From Phenylobacterium sp. (GTDB taxonomy: Bacteria > Pseudomonadota > Alphaproteobacteria > Caulobacterales > Caulobacteraceae), in NCBI RefSeq assembly GCF_030693625.1, contig NZ_JAUYAF010000070.1:1-64000 (forward strand): a stretch of DNA of 64,000 nucleotides. Reading direction: 5' to 3'. The position numbers were made by a program, and so were the translations under genes. Positions 51,778-59,633 of this stretch are shown piece after piece (the first letter of the stretch is position 1; every line of letters begins with the position of its first letter). The notes under the pieces are model-generated. The model did not search any database, was not told where the DNA came from, and saw only the letters and a list, made by a program, of their open reading frames with translations.

Positions 51778-54396
51778 ATGCGCACAGAGACTCCCCAGCC
51801 CATCCGGCTCACCGACTATCGCCCGCCCGCTTTCCGGATCGACACGACCGAGTTGGTCTTCGACTTGGCGCCCGACGCCACCCGGGTGAAGGCGCGCCTG
51901 TCGATCACCCGCAACGGCGAGCATACCGAGCCCCTGGTGCTGAATGGCGAACGGCTCAAGCCGATCTCGGTGGCCGTGGACGGCAAGGTGCTGGACGAGA
52001 GTGAGCGCACCATCGACGCCGAATACCTGACCGTGCCCAATGTCCCCGACAGCTTCGTGCTGGAAACCGAGGTCGAGATCGACCCGGAGGCCAACAAGGC
52101 CCTCGACGGGCTCTACATGTCCGGCGGCCGCTTCTGCACCCAGTGCGAGGCCGAGGGCTTCCGCAAGATCACCTGGTTCGCCGACCGCCCCGACGCACTG
52201 TCGCGCTTCACCGTGCGGGTCGAGGCCGACAAGGCTTTCCACCGCCTGCTCTCCAACGGCAACCTGATGGAATCCGGCGTCATGCCCGGCGGCCGTCACT
52301 ACGCCGTCTGGAACGACCCCTTCCCCAAGCCCGCCTATCTGTTCGCCCTGGTGGCCGGCGAGTTGGACGAACTGGCCGACAAGCTGGTGACCATGAGCGG
52401 CCGCACCGTCGACCTGAAGATCTATGTCGACCCCGGCATGTCCGACAGGGCCGCCTACGCCATGGACGCGCTGAAGCGCTCGATGAAGTGGGACGAGGAG
52501 GTGTTCGGCCGCGAATACGACCTGGACCTGTTCATGATCGTCGCCGTACGCGACTTCAACTTCGGGGCCATGGAGAACAAGGGGCTGAACATCTTCAACT
52601 CCTCCCTGCTGCTGGCCGACCCGGCGACCGCCACGGACCTGGACTATGAGCGCATCGAAAGCGTCGTGGCCCACGAGTACTTCCACAACTGGACTGGCGA
52701 CCGCATCACCTGCCGCGACTGGTTCCAGCTGTGCCTGAAGGAGGGCTTGACCGTCTTCCGCGACCAGAGCTTCTCGGCCGACATGCGCGGCGAGGCGGTC
52801 CAGCGCATCAAGGACGTGAAGACCCTGCGCGCCCGGCAGTTCTCCGAGGACCAGGGGCCCCTGGCGCACCCGGTGCGCCCCGGCAGCTATCTGAAGATCG
52901 ACAACTTCTACACCGCGACCATCTACGAGAAGGGCGCCGAAGTGATCCGGATGCTCAAGACCCTGATCGGGGATGAGAAATTCCGAGAAGGGATGGATCT
53001 CTATTTCAACCGATGGGACGGCCATGCCACCACGGTGGAGGAGTTCATCCGCTGCTTCGCCGACGTCACCGGTGAGGATCTGACCGAGTTCTTCGCTTGG
53101 TACGAGCAGGCCGGCACGCCGAACGTCAGCTTGAAGCACAGCTATGACGCCGACGCCCGCACCCTGAAAATCGACCTGACCCAGGCCACCGCGCCGACGC
53201 CTGGCCAACCCACCAAGCGCCCCCTGCCGCTACCGGTGCGCATCGGCCTTCTGGACGGCGAGGGCCGCACCCAGGCCTTCCTGCGCGACGGGACGGCCCT
53301 GGACGAGACCGTGGTGGTGCTGAACGGCGCCTCCACCAGCGTCACCTTCACCGGCGTCGAGTCCGCGCCCGTGGTCTCGGCCCTGCGCGGCTTCTCGGCG
53401 CCCGTGACCCTGGAAACCGACGCCCAGCCCAAGGACCGCTACGTCCAGCTCGCCGGCGACCCGGACCTGTTCAACCGGTGGGAGGCCGGTCAGGATCTGG
53501 CCCGCGCCCTGATCTCCAGCCGCGCCGCCGGCAGGCCCGACGAGGTGGGCGAGGAACGCTATGCCGAGGCCCTGGGCCGCGGCCTGGCCGACCAGGCCGC
53601 CGATCCGGCGTTCAAGGCGCTGCTGCTCGCCCTGCCTTCCGAGGCTGACCTGGCCATGGCCATGAAGCCCGCCGACCCCGCCGCCATCCATGAGGCGCGC
53701 GAGGCCCTGCGCACACGCCTGGCCCTGCACCTGGAAGACGACCTGAAGCGCCTGCACATCGGCCTGCAGGAGCTCGGCGAGTTCTCACCCGACGCCGCGA
53801 GCGCAGGGCGCCGCGCCCTGCGCAACGCCGCACTGGACCTGCTGGCCGCAAACCCCCGAGCCGAGATCGCCACCCTGGCTGACGGCCACTACCGGGCGGC
53901 GATCAACATGACCGACGCCATGGGCGGCCTGAACGCTCTCATGCTGTTGGGCGGCGAGGCCTTCAATGCGGCGCTGGCCGACTTCTACGAGCGCTGGAAG
54001 AACGAGCCCCTGGTCATCGACAAATGGTTCTCTCTGCAGGGCCGCGACCCCTCCGAGGAGGCTCTTGGTCGGGTCATGGGTCTCACCGCCCACCCCGCTT
54101 TCGACCAGAAGAACCCCAACCGCCTGCGGGCCCTGGTCTCCGGCTTCGCCACCGGCAATCCCGCCCGCTTCCACGACCCCAGCGGGGCCGGTTATCGCTT
54201 CCTGGCCGACATCATCCTGGCGGTGGACGGGTTCAACCCCATGACCGCCGCGCGGTTCGTGGAGCCCCTGGGCGGCTGGCGTCGCTATGCCCCCGAATTG
54301 GGGGCATTGATGAGGGCGGAGCTCCAGCGTATCGCCGCGACCGAAGGCCTATCCAAGAACGTCTATGAGCTGGCGACCAAGGCCCTCGCGGAGTAG
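51778..54396 (+). CDS. pepN: Aminopeptidase N (M1 family)
   Basis: This 872-residue zinc peptidase is of the PepN alanyl-aminopeptidase type. GAMEN exopeptidase motif at residues 263-267, zinc motif HEYFH at 299-303 with the third ligand Glu in CLKEGLTVFRDQ, followed by the long DUF3458/C-terminal ARM-repeat region through YRFLADIILAVDGFNPMTAA. It removes N-terminal residues in peptide turnover, cytoplasmic. The ATG at 51778 gives the conserved TPQPIRLTDYRPPAFRIDTT start. Confidence 0.97.
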   Translation: MRTETPQPIRLTDYRPPAFRIDTTELVFDLAPDATRVKARLSITRNGEHTEPLVLNGERLKPISVAVDGKVLDESERTIDAEYLTVPNVPDSFVLETEVEIDPEANKALDGLYMSGGRFCTQCEAEGFRKITWFADRPDALSRFTVRVEADKAFHRLLSNGNLMESGVMPGGRHYAVWNDPFPKPAYLFALVAGELDELADKLVTMSGRTVDLKIYVDPGMSDRAAYAMDALKRSMKWDEEVFGREYDLDLFMIVAVRDFNFGAMENKGLNIFNSSLLLADPATATDLDYERIESVVAHEYFHNWTGDRITCRDWFQLCLKEGLTVFRDQSFSADMRGEAVQRIKDVKTLRARQFSEDQGPLAHPVRPGSYLKIDNFYTATIYEKGAEVIRMLKTLIGDEKFREGMDLYFNRWDGHATTVEEFIRCFADVTGEDLTEFFAWYEQAGTPNVSLKHSYDADARTLKIDLTQATAPTPGQPTKRPLPLPVRIGLLDGEGRTQAFLRDGTALDETVVVLNGASTSVTFTGVESAPVVSALRGFSAPVTLETDAQPKDRYVQLAGDPDLFNRWEAGQDLARALISSRAAGRPDEVGEERYAEALGRGLADQAADPAFKALLLALPSEADLAMAMKPADPAAIHEAREALRTRLALHLEDDLKRLHIGLQELGEFSPDAASAGRRALRNAALDLLAANPRAEIATLADGHYRAAINMTDAMGGLNALMLLGGEAFNAALADFYERWKNEPLVIDKWFSLQGRDPSEEALGRVMGLTAHPAFDQKNPNRLRALVSGFATGNPARFHDPSGAGYRFLADIILAVDGFNPMTAARFVEPLGGWRRYAPELGALMRAELQRIAATEGLSKNVYELATKALAE

Positions 54397-54505
54397 GCCC
54401 GGTATCGGAGATTGCCGCCGACCCGAATCTTGTTGAAAATCAGCCGTGTGGACGATGCTGGCGCAGACTGGCGCCCACGGGCCTGACCTAGGGAAACAGC
54501 CGTAC

Positions 54506-55024
54506 ATGTCCGTCTCGCTTAGCCGCATCAATTTCATGGTGGTGGACGACAACATTCACGCCATCGACTTGGTCAAGACGATGCTGCGCGGGTTCGGGGT
54601 GGATTCCGTCGTGGAAGCCAAGACCATCACCGAAGCCAAGGCCAAGATCAAAGCCAGCACCCTGCCGGGCGCGGCGATGATCGACATCATCATCCTCGAC
54701 TACATGATGGGCGAGGAAGAAGGGGTCACCCTGGCCCGGTGGTTGCGCCACGAAGACACCAGCCCGACGCCCTATGTGCCGATCATCATGCTGACCGGCC
54801 ATGCTGACCGCCAGCGGGTCTACGCCGCCCGCGACTCCGGGGTGAACGAGTTTTGCGTGAAGCCCTTCACCCCCGCGGACCTGATGAAGCGGATCATGTC
54901 GGTGATCGATCATCCGCGCGCCTATGTGCGGTCAAGCTCCGGCTATTTCGGCCCCGACCGGCGGCGGGTGGACGACCCGAAGTACAAGGGTCCGGAGCGC
55001 CGCAAGGACCGCAGGCGCAAATAG
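54506..55024 (+). CDS. Response regulator receiver protein with basic C-terminal tail
   Basis: This 172-residue protein begins MSVSLSRINFMVVDDNIHAI. It has a single receiver (acidic pair in MVVDDN, phospho-acceptor Asp in DIIILDYMMGEEEGV, switch Thr in IIMLTGHADR, Lys in EFCVKPFTPADL) and then a disordered basic tail with the paired motif YFGPDRRRV...GPERRKDRRRK. There is no recognisable output domain. It lies 100 bp upstream of pleC on the same strand and 110 bp after pepN. It may be a phosphorylation partner of PleC, or independent; nothing in the sequence decides. Confidence 0.88.
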   Translation: MSVSLSRINFMVVDDNIHAIDLVKTMLRGFGVDSVVEAKTITEAKAKIKASTLPGAAMIDIIILDYMMGEEEGVTLARWLRHEDTSPTPYVPIIMLTGHADRQRVYAARDSGVNEFCVKPFTPADLMKRIMSVIDHPRAYVRSSSGYFGPDRRRVDDPKYKGPERRKDRRRK

Positions 55025-55051
55025 CGACCGCCGACAGCGCTGTGACCCTAT

Positions 55052-55104
55052 GACTCTCGTGACGCGGGGGGAGCGCTCGCCTAGACTCGCACATTGGGTG
55101 ACTC
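55052..55104. promoter_or_regulatory. Cluster of three CcrM-type GANTC sites before pleC
   Basis: GACTC occurs at 55052-55056, 55084-55088 and 55100-55104, within 53 bp of the intergenic region directly before pleC. GANTC is the CcrM methylation site of Caulobacterales, and GcrA uses methylated GANTC at promoters. Confidence 0.5.
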
Positions 55105-55124
55105 GGGTTTAGGAGCGACGGGCG

Positions 55125-57656
55125 TTGGCCAGACGCGGGGGTGAGGACGCCGAGGCCATTCGGCCTCAGGGGCGCGACAACGCGCCCGGCGTCCGAGCGC
55201 TGCCGACCCAAACCTTCGCCCGCATCGCCATCCTCTCCACCCTGCTGCTGCTGGCGGTGTACACGGCCTTCGCAGTGGCTCGTATCCAGCGCGAGCCGCA
55301 GATCACCACCGCCGCCAACGCCGCCCTGCCCAGCCGAGCCGAGGCCGTGGCCGCTCACCTGGACGCCGAGGCCGCGGCTCTCCGCGGCGGACTGCTGGCG
55401 GCGCGCGAGGCCCTTCAGCGGGACGGCGACCAGCCGATGGCCGCCGCCGAGAGCGGCCTGCGCGCCTCAGCGGGCGCCGCCGTAGCCATCGCAGTGATCT
55501 CCGACGATGAAATCGTGGCGATCGCCGGCCCGCCCGGAGGCCTCGACTGGCAGGAATTGGCCAAGGGCGCAGAGGGCTCCAGGCGTGAGGTCTGGCAGGG
55601 CGTCACCACCCAGAGCGCCCCGGCCCTGGCCGCCGCCACCTCGGCGGCCACCACCAAGGGCCAGCGCTGGATCGTGGCGGCTGGAGATCCGACCCATCTG
55701 GGCGCCTGGCTTTCCAAGACCAGGCCCGAGGCCGTCGCCACCCCGGAGGGGCGCATCCTCGTCGCCAGCCCGGCCAACGGCGTCGTCGCGGCCGACACCG
55801 TCAACGCCGCCTTCGCCACCACCCCGGAAGAGCTGAAGCTGGACGGCGGCCTGAGCCGGGCCCAGGGCCCGGACGGCGCCTCACTGGACCTCGCCGCCCG
55901 TCCCGCGCTCGGCGGAAGCCTCTATGTGCTGGCCGGGGCGAGCTCGGCTCCCATGGAGATCCAGACCTCCACGGAGCAACTGGCCTGGCTGCTGACCCCG
56001 CTGGCCGCGGCCTTCCTGTTGGGCCTGCTGCTGCTCAACCAGAGCAACCGGGTGGAGAACGCCCAGAAGGCCTTCGTCGATTCCGAGCAGCGATTCCGGC
56101 TGGCGGTGGAGGCGGCGCGCTGCGGAATCTGGGAATGGGACCTGTCCAACGACAAGATGTTCATGTCTGACGTGACCGGCGCCATCTTCGGCTGGGGCGG
56201 CGGCGGCATCGTCGATGGCCAGGCGGTGCTGGAGCGGGTGTCGGCCGACCACCGCGACCGCCTGCGCCAGGCGCTCTCCACCGCCGCGGTCTATGGCGGC
56301 TTCGACGTCTCGTTCCGCGTCCCTTCCATGCAGGGCGGAAGGCCCACCTGGATCGACGCCCGGGGCCAGGCCTTTGGCGACAAGGACCGCGATGGCTACT
56401 CGCGGATCATCGGTGTCGCCCTGGATGTCACCGAGGAGCGCATGGCCCAGGCCCGCGCGCAGGCCGCCGAGAACCGCCTGCGCGACGCCATCGAGAGCGT
56501 GTCGGAGGCCTTCGTCCTCTGGGACCGCAACGGCCGCCTGCTGATGTGCAACAAGAACTACCGGACCTTCTTCTCGCTGGAGCCTCGGCTGCTGAAGCCC
56601 GGCGCGTCGCGCGAGCAGGTGAACCGCTTCGCTCAGTTGGCCATCAAGCAGGAGATGGACGCGTCGGACGGCCGCAAGGGCGTGCGCGAGGCCGAGCTCA
56701 ACGACGGCCGCTGGATCCAGATCTCCGAGCGCCGAACCGCCGAGGGCGGCCTGGTGATGAGCGCCGCCGACATCACCGCCATCAAGACCCAGGAAGAGGC
56801 GCGGCGCCTGAACGAAGAGGCGCTGCAGAAGGCCGTTGTCGGCCTGGAACGCAGCCAGGAACAGCTCTCCGAGCTGGCGCGCAAGTACGAGATGGAGAAG
56901 GTCCGGGCCGAGGGGGCCAACAAGGCCAAGTCCGAGTTCCTGGCCAATATGAGCCACGAGCTTCGCACCCCGTTGAACGCCATCAACGGCTTCTCCGAGA
57001 TCATGGTCCAGGAGATGTTCGGTCCGCTGGGCGACCAGCGCTACAAGGGCTACTCACAGGACATCCTGTCGTCGGGCCAGCACCTGCTGGCCCTGATCAA
57101 CGACATCCTCGACATGTCGAAGATCGAGGCAGGCAAGATGAGCCTGAAGTTCGAGCCCATCGCCCTGGAGGAGGTGGCCGAGGACGCTGTGCGGCTGGTG
57201 CGCAATCGCGCCGAGGCGACCGGCCTGGCCCTGGCCATCGATTTCCCGCAGCACCTGCCTGAGATCGAGGCCGACTATCGGGCGGTCAAGCAGATCCTGC
57301 TGAACCTGCTCTCCAACGCCATCAAGTTCACCCCGCGCGGAGGCCGGGTGACCATCCGCGCCGAGGGGCGTCACGACCCCCTGGGCGAGCGCATCCGCAT
57401 CAGCGTTCAGGACACCGGCATCGGAATCGCCGAGGACGACCTAGCGCGCCTGGCGCGGCCCTTCGAGCAGGTGGAGAACCAGCACTCCAAGACCACTCAG
57501 GGGACGGGGCTGGGCCTGGCGCTCACCAAGTCCCTGGTGGAGATGCACGGAGGGGCGCTGGATATGCAGAGCGCGCCCGGCGAGGGCACAATGGTCAGCT
57601 TCTCCCTGCCGATCCGCCAGACCGGCGCGGCCCTGGCCGGGGTCGCCGCCGCCTAG
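55125..57656 (+). CDS. pleC: Hybrid-free sensor histidine kinase PleC
   Basis: This 843-residue membrane kinase starts at TTG 55125 with TTTAGGAGC upstream. TM1 (IAILSTLLLLAVYTAFAVA, about residue 35), a periplasmic domain to about 290, TM2 (LLTPLAAAFLLGLLLL), two PAS domains (about 315-450 and 455-565), then the dimerisation helix with phospho-accepting His611 in EFLANMSHELRTPLNAINGF and the ATPase domain (LLNLLSNAIKFTPRGGRVTI, DTGIGIAEDDLARLARPFEQ, GTGLGLALTKSLVEMHGG). Caulobacter PleC is 842 residues with His610, an almost exact match. PleC is the polar kinase/phosphatase acting on DivK and PleD. Confidence 0.92.
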   Translation: MARRGGEDAEAIRPQGRDNAPGVRALPTQTFARIAILSTLLLLAVYTAFAVARIQREPQITTAANAALPSRAEAVAAHLDAEAAALRGGLLAAREALQRDGDQPMAAAESGLRASAGAAVAIAVISDDEIVAIAGPPGGLDWQELAKGAEGSRREVWQGVTTQSAPALAAATSAATTKGQRWIVAAGDPTHLGAWLSKTRPEAVATPEGRILVASPANGVVAADTVNAAFATTPEELKLDGGLSRAQGPDGASLDLAARPALGGSLYVLAGASSAPMEIQTSTEQLAWLLTPLAAAFLLGLLLLNQSNRVENAQKAFVDSEQRFRLAVEAARCGIWEWDLSNDKMFMSDVTGAIFGWGGGGIVDGQAVLERVSADHRDRLRQALSTAAVYGGFDVSFRVPSMQGGRPTWIDARGQAFGDKDRDGYSRIIGVALDVTEERMAQARAQAAENRLRDAIESVSEAFVLWDRNGRLLMCNKNYRTFFSLEPRLLKPGASREQVNRFAQLAIKQEMDASDGRKGVREAELNDGRWIQISERRTAEGGLVMSAADITAIKTQEEARRLNEEALQKAVVGLERSQEQLSELARKYEMEKVRAEGANKAKSEFLANMSHELRTPLNAINGFSEIMVQEMFGPLGDQRYKGYSQDILSSGQHLLALINDILDMSKIEAGKMSLKFEPIALEEVAEDAVRLVRNRAEATGLALAIDFPQHLPEIEADYRAVKQILLNLLSNAIKFTPRGGRVTIRAEGRHDPLGERIRISVQDTGIGIAEDDLARLARPFEQVENQHSKTTQGTGLGLALTKSLVEMHGGALDMQSAPGEGTMVSFSLPIRQTGAALAGVAAA

Positions 57657-58135
57657 GGTTGCCGGCGTTCGCGCGGGCCACGGCCGCCTGGCCCACTCCG
57701 CGCCAGGCCCTTGGCCAGCTCCGCGCGTTCCGCCGGCGGCAGGGTGGCTGCGAAGGCCACGATGCGATCCTCCACACCGCCGCGCGCGGTCATCTCAAGC
57801 GCCCGAGCCTCAGCCAGGCGTCTGGAGATGGCGAGGCCGTCCAGGGGCTGGGCGCCGAGATCGGCCCAGGCTTCCCGCCGCGCTTGGCGAGCTTCGCGCA
57901 TCTGGCCGCCCACCCCACCGGCCTCGGCCCGCAGCAACTGACGATAGGCTCGCTGCCGCTCGGGAGGCAGGGCGTCGGCCGCTCTCCACAGTGGCTGGCG
58001 GGGACGCTCGGGGGCCTGCGCCGCTTCCCGCACCCGGTGGCCGACGACGACACCGCCCACCACCGCGCCGATGACGAAGAGGTTGAGGGCGAGCGACGCC
58101 ACCAGGGCCACGGTCAGGGTGCGTCGGCTGGGCAT
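57653..58135 (-). CDS. Spy/CnrX-like periplasmic protein with membrane anchor
   Basis: This 160-residue protein has an N-terminal anchor (TVALVASLALNLFVIGAVVGGVVVG is spread over residues 8-32) and a periplasmic helical part rich in Arg, Glu and Ala (LPPERQRAYRQLLRAEAGG, REARQARREAWADLGAQPLD, LPPAERAELAKGLARSG). This fits the periplasmic heavy-metal sensor/Spy-like family that accompanies ECF sigma factors. It has only one His, beside the anchor, and no Cys, so classical metal ligands are missing. It is the last gene of the EF-hand/sigma/anti-sigma operon and converges with pleC by 4 bp. Confidence 0.75.
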   Translation of the reverse strand: MPSRRTLTVALVASLALNLFVIGAVVGGVVVGHRVREAAQAPERPRQPLWRAADALPPERQRAYRQLLRAEAGGVGGQMREARQARREAWADLGAQPLDGLAISRRLAEARALEMTARGGVEDRIVAFAATLPPAERAELAKGLARSGPGGRGPRERRQP

Positions 58136-58557
58136 CAGGCGCCTTCGCTCGTCTCTGGGAGATCGTCATAGCCGATCATGGCGGCGCTCAGCGCCTCGGG
58201 TGCGTCGGTGGCTGAGGAGAGGTTCGCCGACAGCGAGACTCCAGCCACCAGGCCCGCCGCGCAGGCCCCGGCCAGGCCGGCCCCCACACCAGCGCCCAGC
58301 AGCCAGGTCCGCAGGTTCCACCGCGACCGCGCGGTCGGCGCCGCCGCGAGCACGGCCTCGCGCATCCCGTGCGGGACGCTAAACGGCGCCCAGGCGTCCA
58401 GGACCGCGTCGAGGCGATCTGCGTCGGCGAGAACCTGGCGGGCGAAATCGGGCGCGGCCGCCATAAGCGCCGCGGCCGCCTCGCGCTCGGCGGCCGGCCA
58501 GCGCGCCGTCGACCCGCCATGGGCCTCCGCCAATTCCAGGAACCGCTCCCGCGTCAT
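58135..58557 (-). CDS. Putative anti-sigma factor, single-pass membrane protein
   Basis: This 140-residue protein follows the ECF sigma gene by 10 bp. The N-terminal cytoplasmic part is helical (RERFLELAEAHGGSTARWPA, AEREAAAALMAAAPDFARQV) with the conserved-looking RWP motif, then a membrane segment (TWLLGAGVGAGLAGACAAGLVA, about residues 85-106) and a short periplasmic tail. Lacking a zinc-anti-sigma HxxxCxxC motif, its role as anti-sigma is inferred from position and topology. Its stop touches the Spy-like gene start (position 58135), so they are coupled. Confidence 0.7.
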   Translation of the reverse strand: MTRERFLELAEAHGGSTARWPAAEREAAAALMAAAPDFARQVLADADRLDAVLDAWAPFSVPHGMREAVLAAAPTARSRWNLRTWLLGAGVGAGLAGACAAGLVAGVSLSANLSSATDAPEALSAAMIGYDDLPETSEGA

Positions 58558-58567
58558 GCCTGCCCCC

Positions 58568-59113
58568 TCATGGCGCCATCATATCCGAAAGCGCCGACCG
58601 CAGGGCCCGCCGGCCCCGCGACAGCAGGCTTTCCAGGGCCTCGACGCTGACCCCCATGACCGCCGCGGCCTCGATATTGGTCATCTCCTGATAGTGGCAG
58701 AGCGCGACCGCCTCCCGCTGGCGGTCCGGCAGGACAGCCATGGCCGCGGCCACCCGTCGACCGACATCTGAGGCCTCCAGCCCCCGGTCGGGCGCCGGCC
58801 CCTCGTCGGACTGCTCGGGTGGCGTCTCGGTGGGAATTTCTCGGCGGCGACGCAGCCTGTCGTAGCAAAGATTGAGGGTCACCCGGTGCAGCCAGGTGTC
58901 GAAACGGGCCGCGCCCGGCGCCCAGGTCGGCGCCTGACGCCACGCGCGGATCATCGCCTCCTGCGCCACGTCCTCGGCCTCCGATGCTTCGCCGAGCATC
59001 CGCCCGGCCAAGGCGAGCAGGCGCGGCAGCTTGCGGGCGGCGAGCGCCCGCACCGCGGCGGGATCTCCCCGCGCCACGCGCGCCAGCAGCTCTTCGTCCG
59101 GATCTGAGTCCAA
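58568..59113 (-). CDS. ECF-family RNA polymerase sigma factor
   Basis: This 181-residue sigma factor starts at TTG 59113. Sigma region 2 is LLALAGRMLGEASEAEDVAQ, EAMIRAWRQAPTWAPGAARF, DTWLHRVTLNLCYDRLRRRR, and region 4 is VAAAMAVLPDRQREAVALCH, YQEMTNIEAAAVMGVSVEAL, ESLLSRGRRALRSALSD. The operon order EF-hand protein, sigma, anti-sigma, Spy-like protein places it as the regulator of an envelope-sensing circuit. It lies 35 bp after the EF-hand gene. Confidence 0.93.
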   Translation of the reverse strand: MDSDPDEELLARVARGDPAAVRALAARKLPRLLALAGRMLGEASEAEDVAQEAMIRAWRQAPTWAPGAARFDTWLHRVTLNLCYDRLRRRREIPTETPPEQSDEGPAPDRGLEASDVGRRVAAAMAVLPDRQREAVALCHYQEMTNIEAAAVMGVSVEALESLLSRGRRALRSALSDMMAP

Positions 59114-59148
59114 ACCTGACCTCGCCCCGGGCGGCGGTGATGGGCGGG

Positions 59149-59568
59149 CTATCCAGCACGGCCCCGGTTCTGGCGCATGGTGGCCAGTTCGTCCTTGCTA
59201 AGCCAGCCGTCACGATTGGCGTCGACCTGATCGAAGCGACGCTTGGAGCCGGCGTCGAGTTCGGCGCGCGACAGTGCGCCGTCCTTGTTGGCGTCGCCCT
59301 TGCTCCACATCTCGGCGATGCGGGAGGCCGCCTTCGCCCCGCCAAAACGCGCGGCCAGGGCCTCCATGGACTTGCTTTCCGCCTTGGTGATCCTGCCGTC
59401 CTTGTCGCCGTCCAGCCGACCCAGCATGGAGTCGGCCTGGACCTTCTTGAACTCGGCCAAGGTGACCTTGCCGTCCTTGTCCAGGTCGAGGTCAGGTCCC
59501 CGGCCCATCTGGGCGTGTGCGGAGCTGGCCATGGCCAGGAAGGCGGCGGTGATCAGGAGGCGCTTCAT
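59149..59568 (-). CDS. Secreted EF-hand calcium-binding protein
   Basis: This 139-residue protein has a signal peptide (MKRLLITAAFLAMASSAHAQ) and four EF-hand loops: DLDKDGKVTLAE, DGDKDGRITKAE, DANKDGALSRAE and DANRDGWLSKDE, each with the Dx[DN]xDGxxxxxE pattern. It should bind several Ca2+ in the periplasm. It is the first gene of the operon leading to an ECF sigma factor. AAAGGACC precedes the ATG and an 8-bp inverted repeat lies upstream at 59590-59615. Confidence 0.92.
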   Translation of the reverse strand: MKRLLITAAFLAMASSAHAQMGRGPDLDLDKDGKVTLAEFKKVQADSMLGRLDGDKDGRITKAESKSMEALAARFGGAKAASRIAEMWSKGDANKDGALSRAELDAGSKRRFDQVDANRDGWLSKDELATMRQNRGRAG

Positions 59569-59589
59569 AGGGTCCTTTCGACGAGCTTG

Positions 59590-59615
59590 CGGACCGTCAC
59601 GAGTTCAACGGTCCG
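59590..59615 (-). promoter_or_regulatory. Inverted repeat upstream of the EF-hand/ECF operon
   Basis: CGGACCGT, ten bases, ACGGTCCG: a perfect 8-bp inverted repeat between the glnE stop and the EF-hand start. On the minus strand a GAAC (59606-59603) and CGTC (59583-59580) are 19 bases apart, resembling an ECF-type promoter, though the spacing is a little long. It could also be the glnE terminator hairpin. Confidence 0.4.
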
Positions 59616-59633
59616 TCGGCCCATATCCGTCGC

